From Halioglobus sp. (GTDB taxonomy: Bacteria; Pseudomonadota; Gammaproteobacteria; Pseudomonadales; Halieaceae): a DNA stretch of 64,000 nt. Where the stretch lies: NCBI GenBank assembly GCA_020443425.1, contig JAGRIE010000010.1:54528-118527 (forward strand), in the 5' to 3' direction. Below, in pieces: positions 17,305 to 27,292 of the stretch (positions are counted from its first letter, which is position 1; every line of letters begins with the position of its first letter). Made by a program: the position numbers and the translations under genes. The notes beneath the pieces were generated by a model, which was given only the letters and a program-made list of their open reading frames with translations, ran no database searches and was not told the DNA's origin.

Positions 17305-17559
17305 TCAGGTCTGCACCAGCCGCAACTTCTCGATCCGGCTCAACTTCTTGATACAGGCCTCGCGCCGCTGCGCGGCGCTGCGATCCGGCTCGGTGGCCGA
17401 CCACAGCAGTGCTACCGGGCGGCGCGCCCGGGTGTAACGGGAGCCGCCCACCAGCTCGCCGTTGTGCTGCAACAGGCGCCGCTGCAGATCCCTGGCGACA
17501 CCGGTATAGAGTGAGCCGTCGGCACACTTGAGGATGTAGACATGCCACATATCAACCAC
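17305..17559 (-). CDS. GIY-YIG nuclease-like protein (YhbQ-like)
   Basis: An 84-residue single-domain protein. The GIY-YIG core appears as VYILKCADGSLYTGVA near residues 7-22, followed by the conserved Arg (RDLQRRL), HN and a late glutamate (EACIKKL). Small stand-alone members of this superfamily have weak or uncharacterised DNA nuclease activity. The start may be the second ATG at 17550 (MWHVYILK). The gene is convergent with the ABC-F gene and follows elbB by 4 bases, so it is probably co-transcribed with it. Confidence 0.85.
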   Translation of the reverse strand: MVDMWHVYILKCADGSLYTGVARDLQRRLLQHNGELVGGSRYTRARRPVALLWSATEPDRSAAQRREACIKKLSRIEKLRLVQT

Positions 17560-17563
17560 GGCA

Positions 17564-18217
17564 TCAGGCCAGCGCCAGCAGCTCTTTCACACAGGCACTG
17601 ATCCCGTCATACGCTTCCGACACCCTGCCGGCCAGCATATAGGCAGGTGTCGTCACCAGTTTACGCTGTGCATCGACTCGCGCCTCCGACACCGGGCACT
17701 GCAGATGCTCACCGCCCATGGCCTCGATAGCCGCCGCCACCTCGGCGTCGTCACCGACCGTGCACTGGGCTCCCTCACCACAGATCGCCGCTGCCATCAC
17801 CGGGGCGATGCAGATCAACCCTATCGGCTTGCCGCTGTCATGGAAGGCGCGCGCCAGTTGCAGGAAGTCGGGCTGCACTGCCATCTCGGCACCGGCCACG
17901 GCAAAATTACTCAGGTTTTTTGCCGCCCCGAACCCGCCCGGCACCAGCAGCGCATCGAAATCCGCCACCTTCAGCAGGGTGAGATCCCTGATGTTGCCGC
18001 GCGCAATCCGCGCCGCCTCCACCAGCACATTGCGCGACTCCCCCTCGACCGGCTCACCGGTGAGATGGTTGATCACATGCAGCTGCGGGATGTCCGGTGC
18101 AAAGCATTCATAACTGGCCCCCTGCTGCTCCAGGCACAACAGCGCCAGTACGGCCTCATTGATCTCTGCACCATCGTAGACACCACACCCCGCCAGTACC
18201 ACGGCAACCTTGCTCAT
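17564..18217 (-). CDS. elbB: ElbB-type DJ-1/PfpI-like glyoxalase
   Basis: A 217-residue class I glutamine amidotransferase-like (DJ-1/PfpI) protein. It begins KVAVVLAGCGVYDGAEI, has the LLVPGGFGAAKNLSNFA motif and the nucleophile-elbow cysteine in LICIAPVMAA near residue 136. The E. coli homologue ElbB was linked to isoprenoid biosynthesis and has glyoxalase activity in vitro. Length and motifs match the family throughout. It is followed closely by the GIY-YIG gene. A terminator is not evident. Confidence 0.9.
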   Translation of the reverse strand: MSKVAVVLAGCGVYDGAEINEAVLALLCLEQQGASYECFAPDIPQLHVINHLTGEPVEGESRNVLVEAARIARGNIRDLTLLKVADFDALLVPGGFGAAKNLSNFAVAGAEMAVQPDFLQLARAFHDSGKPIGLICIAPVMAAAICGEGAQCTVGDDAEVAAAIEAMGGEHLQCPVSEARVDAQRKLVTTPAYMLAGRVSEAYDGISACVKELLALA

Positions 18218-18283
18218 CGCTTATTCCCCTCCGTTGTTAATGCCCTGCAACGGGCCCTTCACTCGCCATTTCCCGCGCTGCGG

Positions 18284-20419
18284 TCAACCCCGGTTCCACC
18301 GGTGGTAGCGCTCCACCCAGCGCAGCAGCCGCTCCGGCTTGCGCGCCTTGCGCCACTCCCCGGCGACAAACTTGTTGCCCTCTCCCAGCGTCGGGTAGAT
18401 ATGAATAGTACCGAGAATTTTGCCCAGGCCAAGATTGTGCTTCATGGCCAACACAAACTCATTGATCAGTTCCGAGGCATGGTACCCGACAATCGTCGCA
18501 CCGAGAATACGGTCTCGACCTGGCTCGGTCAGCACTTTGATGAAGCCATTGGTCTCGCCATCGGCAATCGCCCGGTCGAGGTCGTCGAGTTGATAACAGG
18601 TCACCTCAACCGCGATACCCTTTGCCCTCGCCTCGTCTTCACTAAGCCCTACCCGCGCCACCTCGGGATCAGTGAAGGTCGCCCAGGGCACCACGGAGTA
18701 GTCGACCTTGAAGCGGCGGAAACGGCCAAACAGCGCATTCACCGCCGCATACCAGGCCTGGTGACTGGCCATGTGGGTGAACTGGTAGGGGCCGGCGACA
18801 TCGCCGCAGGCATATATCGTGGGAATCCGTGTGCACAAGTATTCGTCCACCTCGATGGTGCCGGAGCGGCCAATCGCAATACCGAGTTCCTCCAATCCCA
18901 TCTGCTCGGTGTTGGCGCTGCGCCCGACCGCCAGCAGTAGCCGCGAAAAGTCGACCGTGCGTTCGCCGCCGGCACTGCTGAATACCGCCTGTCCGGCGGC
19001 GCCCTCACCGGCGACTCGCAGCGGCTCAAAATTCTCGTGGATGGTGACCTGCAAGCGCTGCAGTGCGGCCCGTACCAGTGCGGCCACTTCAGCATCCTCG
19101 CGCGGCAGTATCCGGTCGGCATGCGTCACCAGCGTCACACAGCTGCCGAGTTCGGCAAACGCCTGCGCCAGTTCGCAGCCGATGGGCCCGGCACCCAGCA
19201 CCAGCAACTGCCCAGGCAGTTCATCAAGCTCCCAGACCGTATCCGAGGTGAGGTAGTCCAGTGCCGCCAGACCGGGAATATCCGGGACCCGGGGCCGCGC
19301 ACCGCTGGCGATGATGATATGGCGCGCCGTCAGTGTCTGGCCGTTCACCTCCACCGCCCACGGCGACACAATGCGGGCATCGCCGCTGACACAGTTCACC
19401 CCGAGGCCGGTAAAGCGCTCGACCGAGTCGTGCGGCTCAATGGTCTTGATGATGCCCCGCACCCGCTGCATGACCCTGGGGAAATTAACCGCCACTGTCA
19501 TCGGCGCCAGTCCGAACTCCTGTGCCCGGCGCGCTGTTTGTGCAACCCGGGCCGAGCGGATGATTGCTTTGCTCGGCACACAGCCGGTATTGAGGCAGTC
19601 GCCGCCCATCCTGTGCCGCTCTATCAGCGTGACCTTCGCCTTCACCGTGGCGGCAATCAGCGAAGCCACCAGGCCGGCGGAGCCGGCGCCGATGACGATG
19701 AGGTTGTTATCGAAGTGCTCGGGTTTGGTATAGGCGGCCAGCAACCGGCGCCGCTGCACGAACGCCAGCAGCCATCGCGCCAGGAACGGGAACACCGCCA
19801 GCAACACGAAAGACCCCAGCAGTGGCGCCGAGACAATACCCGCCAGCGACTCCAGCTCACCCAGCTGCGTGCCCGCATTCACATAAACAGCAGTGCCGGC
19901 GAGCATACCCAGCTGCGACACCCAGTAGAACGTCCAGGTTCGCAGCGGCAGCAAGCCCATCAGCAGGTTGATCAGGAAAAACGGGAAAATCGGCACCAGC
20001 CGCAACGAGAACAGGTAGAAGGCGCCATCTTTTTCGAAACCCGCGTTTACCGCACCGAGATGGCGGCTGAAGCGCTGCTGCACCCAGTCCCGCAGCAACA
20101 CCCGGGACACCAGGAAGGCCAGTGTGGCCCCGATGCTGCTGGCAAAAGACACCAGCAGTAACGCATACCAGAACCCGAACAACGCGCCCCCGGCCAGTGT
20201 CATCACAGCGGCACCCGGCAGCGAGAATGCGGTCACCGCCACGTATCCGGCCAGGTAGATAAAGCCCGCCAGCAGTGGATTCGCCTCGTACCAGGCCCTC
20301 AGGTCACCGAGGCGCTGCTGCAGTGAATCGAGCTGCAGGTAGCTGCCAAGATCAAACGCAAACCAGGCGGCGATGGCCAGCAGCACAGCGACGATGACGA
20401 CGATTTGTTTGGCTTGCAC
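18284..20419 (-). CDS. VTT-domain/pyridine nucleotide-disulfide oxidoreductase fusion
   Basis: A 711-residue two-part protein. The N-terminal 200 residues are hydrophobic and match the VTT (SNARE-associated/TVP38-like) family, including GYVAVTAFSLPGAAVMTLAG. The rest is a FAD-dependent disulfide reductase of the mercuric reductase/dihydrolipoamide dehydrogenase type: FAD motif VIGAGSAGLVAS near 245, redox pair GGDCLNTGCVPSK, a second Rossmann GAGPIGCELAQ, and a C-terminal dimerisation domain with YHASELINE. The fusion would put electron transfer at the inner membrane; the substrate is unknown. I chose a GTG start at 20419 because GGGAGAG lies just upstream; a longer reading frame lacks this. 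Confidence 0.87.
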   Translation of the reverse strand: MQAKQIVVIVAVLLAIAAWFAFDLGSYLQLDSLQQRLGDLRAWYEANPLLAGFIYLAGYVAVTAFSLPGAAVMTLAGGALFGFWYALLLVSFASSIGATLAFLVSRVLLRDWVQQRFSRHLGAVNAGFEKDGAFYLFSLRLVPIFPFFLINLLMGLLPLRTWTFYWVSQLGMLAGTAVYVNAGTQLGELESLAGIVSAPLLGSFVLLAVFPFLARWLLAFVQRRRLLAAYTKPEHFDNNLIVIGAGSAGLVASLIAATVKAKVTLIERHRMGGDCLNTGCVPSKAIIRSARVAQTARRAQEFGLAPMTVAVNFPRVMQRVRGIIKTIEPHDSVERFTGLGVNCVSGDARIVSPWAVEVNGQTLTARHIIIASGARPRVPDIPGLAALDYLTSDTVWELDELPGQLLVLGAGPIGCELAQAFAELGSCVTLVTHADRILPREDAEVAALVRAALQRLQVTIHENFEPLRVAGEGAAGQAVFSSAGGERTVDFSRLLLAVGRSANTEQMGLEELGIAIGRSGTIEVDEYLCTRIPTIYACGDVAGPYQFTHMASHQAWYAAVNALFGRFRRFKVDYSVVPWATFTDPEVARVGLSEDEARAKGIAVEVTCYQLDDLDRAIADGETNGFIKVLTEPGRDRILGATIVGYHASELINEFVLAMKHNLGLGKILGTIHIYPTLGEGNKFVAGEWRKARKPERLLRWVERYHRWNRG

Positions 20420-20701
20420 AGGACTCTCCCAACAGTGGCGGTGAACTAGACTAGCACGGACCGCCGCCGGCGACTCGCACCCGGCCCGCACCGCGGCATA
20501 CGGCCGGCACCGGGTACTTGCGGGCACAGCGGGGCGGAGACAGTATTGCGCAGCAAGCCGCGGGTTTAACGCTAATAGCCAGAGGGCATATCAGCATACC
20601 AAAATACTCTATCCGCACAGTTGTACCCAGACTGTCCGGTGGTATCATGGCGCCTTTGTCATCCCGCGGAATTAACAACCGCAGAATAACCGGAGAACAA
20701 C

Positions 20702-21028
20702 ATGAGCGACCAGATCGTCCACGTCAGCGACGCCACCTTTGACGCAGAAGTATTAAATTCCGATGTTCCTGTGCTGGTGGATTTTTGGGCAGAGTGGTGT
20801 GGACCCTGCAAGATGATAGCGCCCGTACTGGACGAGTTGGCCGCTGATTACGACGGCAAACTGAAGATCTGCAAGGTCGATGTGGACGCCAACCCTGAAA
20901 TCCCGCAGAAGTTCGGCATTCGCGGCATCCCGACCCTGATCATGTTCAAGGGCGGCAACGCAGAGGCCACCAAAGTCGGCGCACTGTCCAAGACACAGCT
21001 GACTGACTTCATTCAGGAAGTGATCTAG
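20702..21028 (+). CDS. trxA: thioredoxin 1
   Basis: A 108-residue thioredoxin with the active site WCGPC near residue 32, the buried aspartate (VLVDFWAEW), and the cis-proline loop GIRGIPTL. It reduces protein disulfides in the cytoplasm and serves ribonucleotide reductase and methionine sulfoxide reductases. Length equals E. coli TrxA. GGAG lies seven bases before the ATG. The trxA-rho-ubiD order found here is conserved in Pseudomonas-like genomes. A 238-base gap separates it from rho. Confidence 0.96.
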   Translation: MSDQIVHVSDATFDAEVLNSDVPVLVDFWAEWCGPCKMIAPVLDELAADYDGKLKICKVDVDANPEIPQKFGIRGIPTLIMFKGGNAEATKVGALSKTQLTDFIQEVI

Positions 21029-21266
21029 ACGGCGGGGTGATGCCTCTCCCGCCTGCGCCGGCGGCGCCGGAGCAACCTTCATATTGGTAAAAAAAAGCGG
21101 TAGACGGCCCTAACGGGCCGTGCTACATTCCGAATCGTCGCACATTCCTGTGCCATAACAAAAACTCTGCAACCCACGTTAAAGCTAATATTTGTTGGCA
21201 GCGCCAACCAGCGTTCGGTTACACCCTATTCCTTCCTCCAATCATACGTGCACACTAGTTTTCCCT

Positions 21267-22535
21267 ATGAATCTAACTGACCTTAAGACTAAATCTACAC
21301 AAGAAATCATCGATATTGCCAAAGAGATGGGCCTGGATAACATGGCCCGTTCGCGCAAGCAGGACATTATTTTCGCCGTGCTGAAGCACCACGCGAAAAG
21401 CGGCGAGGACATCTACGGCGATGGCGTACTGGAAATTTTACAGGACGGGTTCGGGTTTCTGCGCTCCGCCGACAGCTCCTACCTGGCAGGCCCCGATGAT
21501 ATCTATGTCTCGCCCAGCCAGATTCGCCGCTTCAACCTGCGCACCGGGGACACGATCTCCGGCAAGATCCGGCCACCGAAGGACAGCGAGCGCTACTTCG
21601 CGCTGCTGAAAATAGACAAGGTCAACCTCGACCGGCCCGAAAACTCCAAGCACAAGATTCTCTTCGAAAACCTCACCCCCCTCTTCCCCGACCAGCGCCT
21701 GACCCTTGAAACCGGCAATGGCAGCACCGAGGATTTGACCGGTCGCATCATCGATCTCGTCTCTCCGATCGGAAAGGGACAGCGGGGACTGCTGGTGGCG
21801 CCGCCGAAGGCGGGTAAAACCATCATGATGCAGAACATCGCGCAGGCGATCATCACCAACAACCCGGAGTGTTACATCATCGTACTGCTGATCGATGAAC
21901 GCCCGGAGGAAGTGACGGAGATGCAGCGCTCGGTCGGCGTTCGCGGCGCCGAGGTCGTGGCCTCCACCTTTGATGAACCCCCCTCACGCCATGTGCAGGT
22001 CGCCGATATGGTGATCGAGAAAGCGAAGCGACTGGTCGAACACAAGATGGATGTGGTGATCCTGCTGGACTCCATCACCCGCCTGGCCCGCGCCTACAAC
22101 ACGGTCATCCCCAGTTCCGGCAAAGTGCTGACCGGTGGTGTCGACGCCCACGCGCTGGAGCGCCCGAAACGCTTTTTCGGTGCGGCGCGAAATATTGAGG
22201 AGGGTGGCAGCCTGTCCATCATCGCGACCGCCCTGATCGATACCGGCTCCAAAATGGACGAGGTGATCTACGAGGAGTTCAAGGGCACCGGTAACCTCGA
22301 GTTGCACCTGGACCGCAAGATTGCCGAGAAGCGTGTCTACCCGGCGATCAATATCCGCCGCTCCGGCACCCGCCGCGAAGAACTGCTCACCGCCGACGAT
22401 GAACTGCAGCGTATGTGGATACTGCGCAAACTGCTGCACGGCATGGAAGACCTGCCCGCCATTGAGTTTTTGTCTGACAAACTCAAGGAGACCAAGACCA
22501 ACGACGAGTTCTTCAAGTCCATGAAGCGCAAATAG
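21267..22535 (+). CDS. rho: transcription termination factor Rho
   Basis: A 422-residue hexameric RNA helicase. It starts [18 protein letters not shown], has the N-terminal RNA-binding fold with GFGFLRS near residue 66, Walker A PPKAGKT near 178, Walker [17 protein letters not shown], and the Q/R loop regions [10 protein letters not shown] and FKGTGN. Length is close to E. coli Rho (419). An in-frame upstream start at 21192 is rejected because the family begins at MNLT. No strong ribosome binding site is seen. The long leader (21029-21266) may serve autoregulation, which is known for rho. Confidence 0.96.
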   Translation: MNLTDLKTKSTQEIIDIAKEMGLDNMARSRKQDIIFAVLKHHAKSGEDIYGDGVLEILQDGFGFLRSADSSYLAGPDDIYVSPSQIRRFNLRTGDTISGKIRPPKDSERYFALLKIDKVNLDRPENSKHKILFENLTPLFPDQRLTLETGNGSTEDLTGRIIDLVSPIGKGQRGLLVAPPKAGKTIMMQNIAQAIITNNPECYIIVLLIDERPEEVTEMQRSVGVRGAEVVASTFDEPPSRHVQVADMVIEKAKRLVEHKMDVVILLDSITRLARAYNTVIPSSGKVLTGGVDAHALERPKRFFGAARNIEEGGSLSIIATALIDTGSKMDEVIYEEFKGTGNLELHLDRKIAEKRVYPAINIRRSGTRREELLTADDELQRMWILRKLLHGMEDLPAIEFLSDKLKETKTNDEFFKSMKRK

Positions 22536-22569
22536 TCTCCACCCGCAGCGCGATGCACCCGCAGACACT

Positions 22570-24054
22570 GTGAAATACACTGATCTCAGAGATTTCATCG
22601 ACGCACTGGAAAAACGCGGCGAACTGGTGCGCATCAGGGCGGAGGTCGATCCCCATCTCGAGATGACGGAAATCGCCGACCGCACACTGCGCGCCGGCGG
22701 CCCCGCACTGCTGTTTGAAAACCCCAAAGGCTATGACACGCCGGTACTGGCCAACCTGTTCGGCACCGAGCTTCGCGTGGCGCTGGGCATGGGCGCGCCG
22801 GACCTGACCGCACTGCGCGAGATCGGCGAGATTCTCGCCTACCTGCGCCAGCCGGATCCGCCCAAGGGCATGCGCGACCTGTGGGACAAGGCGCCACTGC
22901 TGAAGCAGGTGCTGCACATGTCACCCAAGCTGGTGCGCAATCCGCTGTGCCAGTACCACGCCAAACAGGGCGCGGACGTCGATCTCTACCAATTACCCAT
23001 ACAGACCTGCTGGCCGGGCGATGCCGGGCCACTGGTCACCTGGCCGCTGGTGATTACCCGCGGCCCCAACAAGGAGCGCCAGAACCTCGGTATCTACCGC
23101 CTGCAATTGATTGGCAGGAACAAGCTGATCATGCGCTGGCTGTCGCACCGGGGCGGGGCACTGGATTACCGGGAGTGGCAATTGCGGCACCCCGGCAAGC
23201 GCTACCCGGTGGCGGTGGCACTCGGCGCGGATCCGGCCACAACTTTAGGCGCTGTCACCCCCGTGCCCGATGCCATTTCCGAGTACGCCTTCGCCGGACT
23301 GCTGCGCGGCAGCAAAACCGAAGTGGCGGAGTGCTTTACACCGCTGTGTCGCGAACACGGGCTACAGGTTCCCGCGTCCGCGGAGTACATACTGGAGGGC
23401 TACCTCGAGCCCGGCGAGATGGCCGATGAAGGCCCCTTCGGCGATCACACCGGCTATTACAATGAGGTGGAGCGCTTCCCCGTGTTCACCGTGGAGGCGA
23501 TCACGCACCGCGAATCACCCATCTACCACAGCACCTATACCGGGCGGCCACCGGATGAACCGGCGATACTCGGCATGGCACTGAACGAGGTGTTCATCCC
23601 GATACTGCAGAAGCAGTTTCCCGAGATTGTCGATTTCTACCTGCCACCGGAGGGCTGTTCATATCGCCTCGCGGTGGTGACGATGCGCAAGGAGTACCCG
23701 GGACACGCCAAGCGCGTCATGCTGGGCGTATGGTCATTCCTGCGCCAATTCATGTACACCAAATTTGTCATTGTCACCGATGAGGATGTGAACGCCCGCG
23801 ACTGGAAGGACGTCATCTGGGCGATGACCACCCGCATGGACCCACAGCGCGACTCGGTGTTTATCGACAACACACCGATCGACTACCTGGATTTTGCCTC
23901 CCCCGTCTCCGGCCTCGGCTCCAAGGTGGGTTTTGACGCCACCAACAAGTGGCCGGGGGAGACGACACGGGAGTGGGGCCGCCCCATCGTGATGGATGAA
24001 GCGGTGAAACAGCGTATCGATTCGCTGTGGGACGAGCTCGGCATCACGCTGTAG
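22570..24054 (+). CDS. ubiD: UbiD 4-hydroxy-3-polyprenylbenzoate decarboxylase
   Basis: A 494-residue prenylated-FMN-dependent decarboxylase of ubiquinone synthesis. Conserved stretches include [19 protein letters not shown] near 44, [10 protein letters not shown], and the E-x-x-x-R region, with [13 protein letters not shown] near 290. It removes the carboxylate from the polyprenylated ring and needs flavin prenyltransferase UbiX, which is not encoded here. The start is a GTG at 22570. It lies 34 bases after rho. Confidence 0.94.
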   Translation: MKYTDLRDFIDALEKRGELVRIRAEVDPHLEMTEIADRTLRAGGPALLFENPKGYDTPVLANLFGTELRVALGMGAPDLTALREIGEILAYLRQPDPPKGMRDLWDKAPLLKQVLHMSPKLVRNPLCQYHAKQGADVDLYQLPIQTCWPGDAGPLVTWPLVITRGPNKERQNLGIYRLQLIGRNKLIMRWLSHRGGALDYREWQLRHPGKRYPVAVALGADPATTLGAVTPVPDAISEYAFAGLLRGSKTEVAECFTPLCREHGLQVPASAEYILEGYLEPGEMADEGPFGDHTGYYNEVERFPVFTVEAITHRESPIYHSTYTGRPPDEPAILGMALNEVFIPILQKQFPEIVDFYLPPEGCSYRLAVVTMRKEYPGHAKRVMLGVWSFLRQFMYTKFVIVTDEDVNARDWKDVIWAMTTRMDPQRDSVFIDNTPIDYLDFASPVSGLGSKVGFDATNKWPGETTREWGRPIVMDEAVKQRIDSLWDELGITL

Positions 24055-24096
24055 CGACAGCCGGAACGCTGCGCCGCACTCCGCTGCGGATTGCGA

Positions 24097-25335
24097 TCAG
24101 ACGCTGGCCACGACCCGCGAATCGTGCAGGTAGCGGTCCGGCTTCGGCAGGGTCGGCAGCCCCTTCTCCTGCAACATCAAACCCTCGCGAAAATACGCAG
24201 CCGCCACCGTGGGCTCACCGAGGCCATCCAGCAGTCGACCCAGTTCGGCGCAGATTTCGGTCGTTTTCTCCAGGCGGTACGCGCTCTCGAAATAGTCGCG
24301 CGCCTTGCCCCACAAACCGTCACGCGCAGACAACCTGCCCAGGCACAGCAGCAACTGCGGCTCCTTGGGATGGGCTGCCAGCCAGCTTTCCGCCCTGGAC
24401 AGCTGTCGCGAGGCGTCCGCTTCGACATAGCCGTACAGGCGTACCAGCGGTATCCGCCACTCCTGCTTCAGCACCCGCAGAATCGCTTTCTCCGCAGCGG
24501 CGTGATCGCCGCACTCAACCAAACGGCGCACATACACCTCGACGAATGCGGCATCATCACGCAGTGACTTCGGCACCTGTTGCCACATCGCGTGCAACTG
24601 CTGCAGGCCGGCATCGCCGCTGTCGAGGCTGTGCAGGCACACCTGCCGCTCCAGTCGCTCAAAATCCTCGCGTTTCAGCAGTTTGTGCTTCTGCAGTTGC
24701 GGCAGCAGATCACGCAGCTTGTCCCAGTCCTGCAGGCCCTCATACGCCTGGGCCAGCAGGCTGAGCACATAGGGATGACGGCCGGGATTCGCCAGCGAGT
24801 GATTGAGGGCCGCAATTGCCTGGTGGTACTCGCCGTCCTGCAGCCGCATCTCGGCCAGCGATATCTCCACCGCCATCGCCGCAGCCGGCTCGGCGTCTTC
24901 AGCGCTGCGCAAATACTCGTGGACTTTATCGCTGTCGTCCAGACGCGCACTGGCGCGTGCCGCCAACAGGTAATTCAGCAGTGGCGCCTCGTTATGCCGG
25001 GCGCCCTGTACCAGCTGACGGCGCGCCGTCAGCCAGTTGCCCTCGATGAAACTGACCAGTCCCTGCGTGCTCAGGCGCAGGGACTTGCGCGATTTGCGCG
25101 CGCCCAGCCAGGAGGCGAGGCTGCGCTGGCCACTGAATACCTGGTAGGCCAGGCGCAGCACGAAGAACACCAGCGCGACCAGCAGCAACAGCAACACCAG
25201 GCCGATCCAGAGGCTGGCCTCCAAGGTGTAGTTGCCGTAGGCCACCAGTACATAGCCAGGGTCGGTTTCGATAACAGCGACAATAGTGACACCGAGCAGC
25301 AGCGCCACCAGTGCAATGGCGAATAATTTACGCAT
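24097..25335 (-). CDS. hemY: HemY tetratricopeptide membrane protein
   Basis: A 412-residue inner-membrane protein with two N-terminal hydrophobic segments (residues 5-22 and 40-64) followed by a helical TPR-like region to the end, which matches the HemY N-terminal family. GYVLVAYGNYTLEASLW is the typical stretch between the membrane segments. It is the last gene of hemC-hemD-hemX-hemY. This proteobacterial HemY is not the protoporphyrinogen oxidase of the same name in Gram-positives; its role in heme synthesis or membrane assembly is not settled. It starts 2 bases after the hemX stop. Confidence 0.9.
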   Translation of the reverse strand: MRKLFAIALVALLLGVTIVAVIETDPGYVLVAYGNYTLEASLWIGLVLLLLLVALVFFVLRLAYQVFSGQRSLASWLGARKSRKSLRLSTQGLVSFIEGNWLTARRQLVQGARHNEAPLLNYLLAARASARLDDSDKVHEYLRSAEDAEPAAAMAVEISLAEMRLQDGEYHQAIAALNHSLANPGRHPYVLSLLAQAYEGLQDWDKLRDLLPQLQKHKLLKREDFERLERQVCLHSLDSGDAGLQQLHAMWQQVPKSLRDDAAFVEVYVRRLVECGDHAAAEKAILRVLKQEWRIPLVRLYGYVEADASRQLSRAESWLAAHPKEPQLLLCLGRLSARDGLWGKARDYFESAYRLEKTTEICAELGRLLDGLGEPTVAAAYFREGLMLQEKGLPTLPKPDRYLHDSRVVASV

Positions 25336-25337
25336 GG

Positions 25338-26498
25338 CTACTGCTCGCCTCCGTCTTGGGCACGCAGTTCAATCGCCTTATCCAGCGCGTTTTGCGAGCG
25401 GGAGATATTGGGCTGCGGTATCTGGATGGTGAGCGCCTGCAACTCTTTTATCTGTGCGGATATCGCTTTCGCCGCGGCGGTGTCGGAATCCTTGAACTGT
25501 GCCACCCACTCCTGCGCCTGCGACAGGCTGGTGGTGTACAGCGCCTGGTTGCCGGACAGCAGGGCAATCTGCGCCTGCTCCAGCAGCATGCGCAGGTTCT
25601 GTCGCACCAACCCCTCCCACTGCGGATCCATCAGCGCCTGCATGGGCACATCCCGACGACGGATGATAATGTAGTCCGAGAGCTTGGACAGCGCCGCTTC
25701 ATACTGCTGGCGCAGGCGACCCCGCCAGCTGTCCGCCGCCTCCGGTGCGGGCTTCGCATCCTGCTCCTCGAACTGGAAGATCACCAGCTTGTCGGCCTGC
25801 CCTATGAGTGCGGACAGGCGCAGGTAGATGCCTTCCACATCGACCTCAGGCACCGCGCGCAGGGCCGCGATGTCAGCGGCAACAGCGGCGCGGACCACGT
25901 GCAGGGCCGGATCGTTGAGGTCGCGCAGCACAGAGTCCGCACCGTTCAGCAGCGCTTCGGCGGCAACCGGGTCACCGGCCATGACCAGCCGCTGATTGGC
26001 GAGGCGCAGCAGGTGACCGGCTTCTGCCAACAGCCAGTTTTCTCTATCGGTGGCGCTGAAGCGGGCGAGTTCCTTCTTCTGGTCGGCCAGTTGCGCCTCG
26101 ACGGTTTCCAGGCTGCGGGACAGATCAGCCGCCTGCGTATTCATATCGCTCTTCAGACCCTCCAGCCCGGCGTTCAACTGCCGTGTCAGGCGGTCGGAGA
26201 GCTGGTCCAGATTGGCCTGCTTCTGCCCGGTAACGCTCTCGAGTTGGGCAATGCGCTCCTTCAGGCCGGACTCCCGCAACTGCGCTTCGCGCAGCACCCA
26301 GACCGCGCCGGCCGCCAGCGCAATCACCAACAGGAATGCCAACCATGCGACCGCGGCGGACAGACCGCCGGACGATTTCGCAGGTTGGCCGGACTTCTCG
26401 GTCGATACGGATTTGCTGCTCAATTTTTCTACTCCAGATGCCGCGGTTGCCGACGAGTCCTGCGGCGGCGACAGTTTATTGGGTTCGGTGTCACTCAT
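25338..26498 (-). CDS. hemX: HemX-like membrane protein
   Basis: About 386 residues from the ATG at 26498, which follows GGAG. A Ser/Thr/Lys-rich cytoplasmic N-terminus precedes one membrane segment (VAWLAFLLVIALAAGAVWVL, about residues 50-69). A coiled coil follows to about 140, then a helical periplasmic domain with NWLLAEAGHLLRLANQRL. Such proteins are often labelled uroporphyrinogen-III C-methyltransferase, but no methyltransferase motif is visible, so that label should not be used. The gene lies 2 bases after hemD and 2 bases before hemY, indicating tight translational coupling. Confidence 0.88.
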   Translation of the reverse strand: MSDTEPNKLSPPQDSSATAASGVEKLSSKSVSTEKSGQPAKSSGGLSAAVAWLAFLLVIALAAGAVWVLREAQLRESGLKERIAQLESVTGQKQANLDQLSDRLTRQLNAGLEGLKSDMNTQAADLSRSLETVEAQLADQKKELARFSATDRENWLLAEAGHLLRLANQRLVMAGDPVAAEALLNGADSVLRDLNDPALHVVRAAVAADIAALRAVPEVDVEGIYLRLSALIGQADKLVIFQFEEQDAKPAPEAADSWRGRLRQQYEAALSKLSDYIIIRRRDVPMQALMDPQWEGLVRQNLRMLLEQAQIALLSGNQALYTTSLSQAQEWVAQFKDSDTAAAKAISAQIKELQALTIQIPQPNISRSQNALDKAIELRAQDGGEQ

Positions 26499-26500
26499 TG

Positions 26501-27292
26501 TTATTCTCCAGTGCCGGGTCGCCACGCCTGCAGCGCGTGAAGCATGGCTTCATCCGAGGCATTTTCGGCGGTCACGACGTGACAGAAACCAGCCTCGCGA
26601 GCCATTTGGGCAACGCGTTCCGACGGCACGATCAGGCCGATAGTTTTTAACTTAGTGGTTTCTGCCGGGCTAAGCAATAGCAGGAGGTTGGCGAGGCCCT
26701 CACCACTGCTGACCAGAATGAGATCAATCCGCCACTGCGCGATGCGCGCCGCCAGTGCACCCGCCGGCAGCTCGGGCAGTCCGCGCCGGTAGCAGGCCAG
26801 CTCATCGACCAGCGCACCCCGGTGCAACAGCTCCGTGCGCAGTGTGTGGCGACCGCCCTCGCCTTTGACGATCAGCAGCCGCTGGCCCTCCACATTGCGC
26901 AGGTAGGGCAGTGCCAGCAGGCCCTCGCTGCTCATATCACGGCCCGGCGTGACCGCGTGTATGTCGTATTGCTCCAGACGCCGCGCGGTGGCCGCGCCGA
27001 CCGCATACCAGTTGATACCCACCGGCAGCTGGGGCCAGAAATCGCTGATCAGCGCCATGCCGAAACGCACGGCGTTGGCACTGATAAAAATAATATGCTG
27101 GTAGTGATCGAGGTCGAGCAGCAGGTGCCGCTGCGCGGGCGGCAGCTCCGCCAGCGCGGTCAACTCGAGCAAGGGCTGGCTGTAGGCCTGGTAACCCGCC
27201 GCCCTGACCGCGTCACACAAGGTGTCGGCCGGTTCACCCTGCGGACGGGTGACCAGTACTGCGCGCACGGCCCTGTCACTGCTGGCTGCCAT
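26501..27292 (-). CDS. hemD: uroporphyrinogen-III synthase
   Basis: A 263-residue two-lobed enzyme that cyclises hydroxymethylbilane to uroporphyrinogen III. Visible family features are VLVTRPQGE at the N-terminus, [12 protein letters not shown] near 70, [10 protein letters not shown] near 99, and [13 protein letters not shown] near 142. HemD sequences diverge strongly, so position between hemC and hemX supports the call. I chose the ATG at 27292, giving a 17-base overlap with the end of hemC; a longer in-frame start would lie deep in hemC. Confidence 0.9.
   Translation of the reverse strand: MAASSDRAVRAVLVTRPQGEPADTLCDAVRAAGYQAYSQPLLELTALAELPPAQRHLLLDLDHYQHIIFISANAVRFGMALISDFWPQLPVGINWYAVGAATARRLEQYDIHAVTPGRDMSSEGLLALPYLRNVEGQRLLIVKGEGGRHTLRTELLHRGALVDELACYRRGLPELPAGALAARIAQWRIDLILVSSGEGLANLLLLLSPAETTKLKTIGLIVPSERVAQMAREAGFCHVVTAENASDEAMLHALQAWRPGTGE

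Noticed and set aside
17705-20161. Long plus-strand frames opposite elbB and the oxidoreductase
   Set aside because: Both are antisense to proteins with full motif sets and have no ribosome binding site or family signal.
21089-21121. ACGGCCC-TAAC-GGGCCGT hairpin as terminator after trxA
   Set aside because: No T-tract follows on the plus strand. The A-run before it could serve a minus-strand transcript, but it is 7 bases away from the stem and no minus-strand gene exists there.
25338-26498. Annotating hemX as uroporphyrinogen-III C-methyltransferase
   Set aside because: No SAM-binding or CysG-type motif is visible; the name is a common carry-over from database labels.
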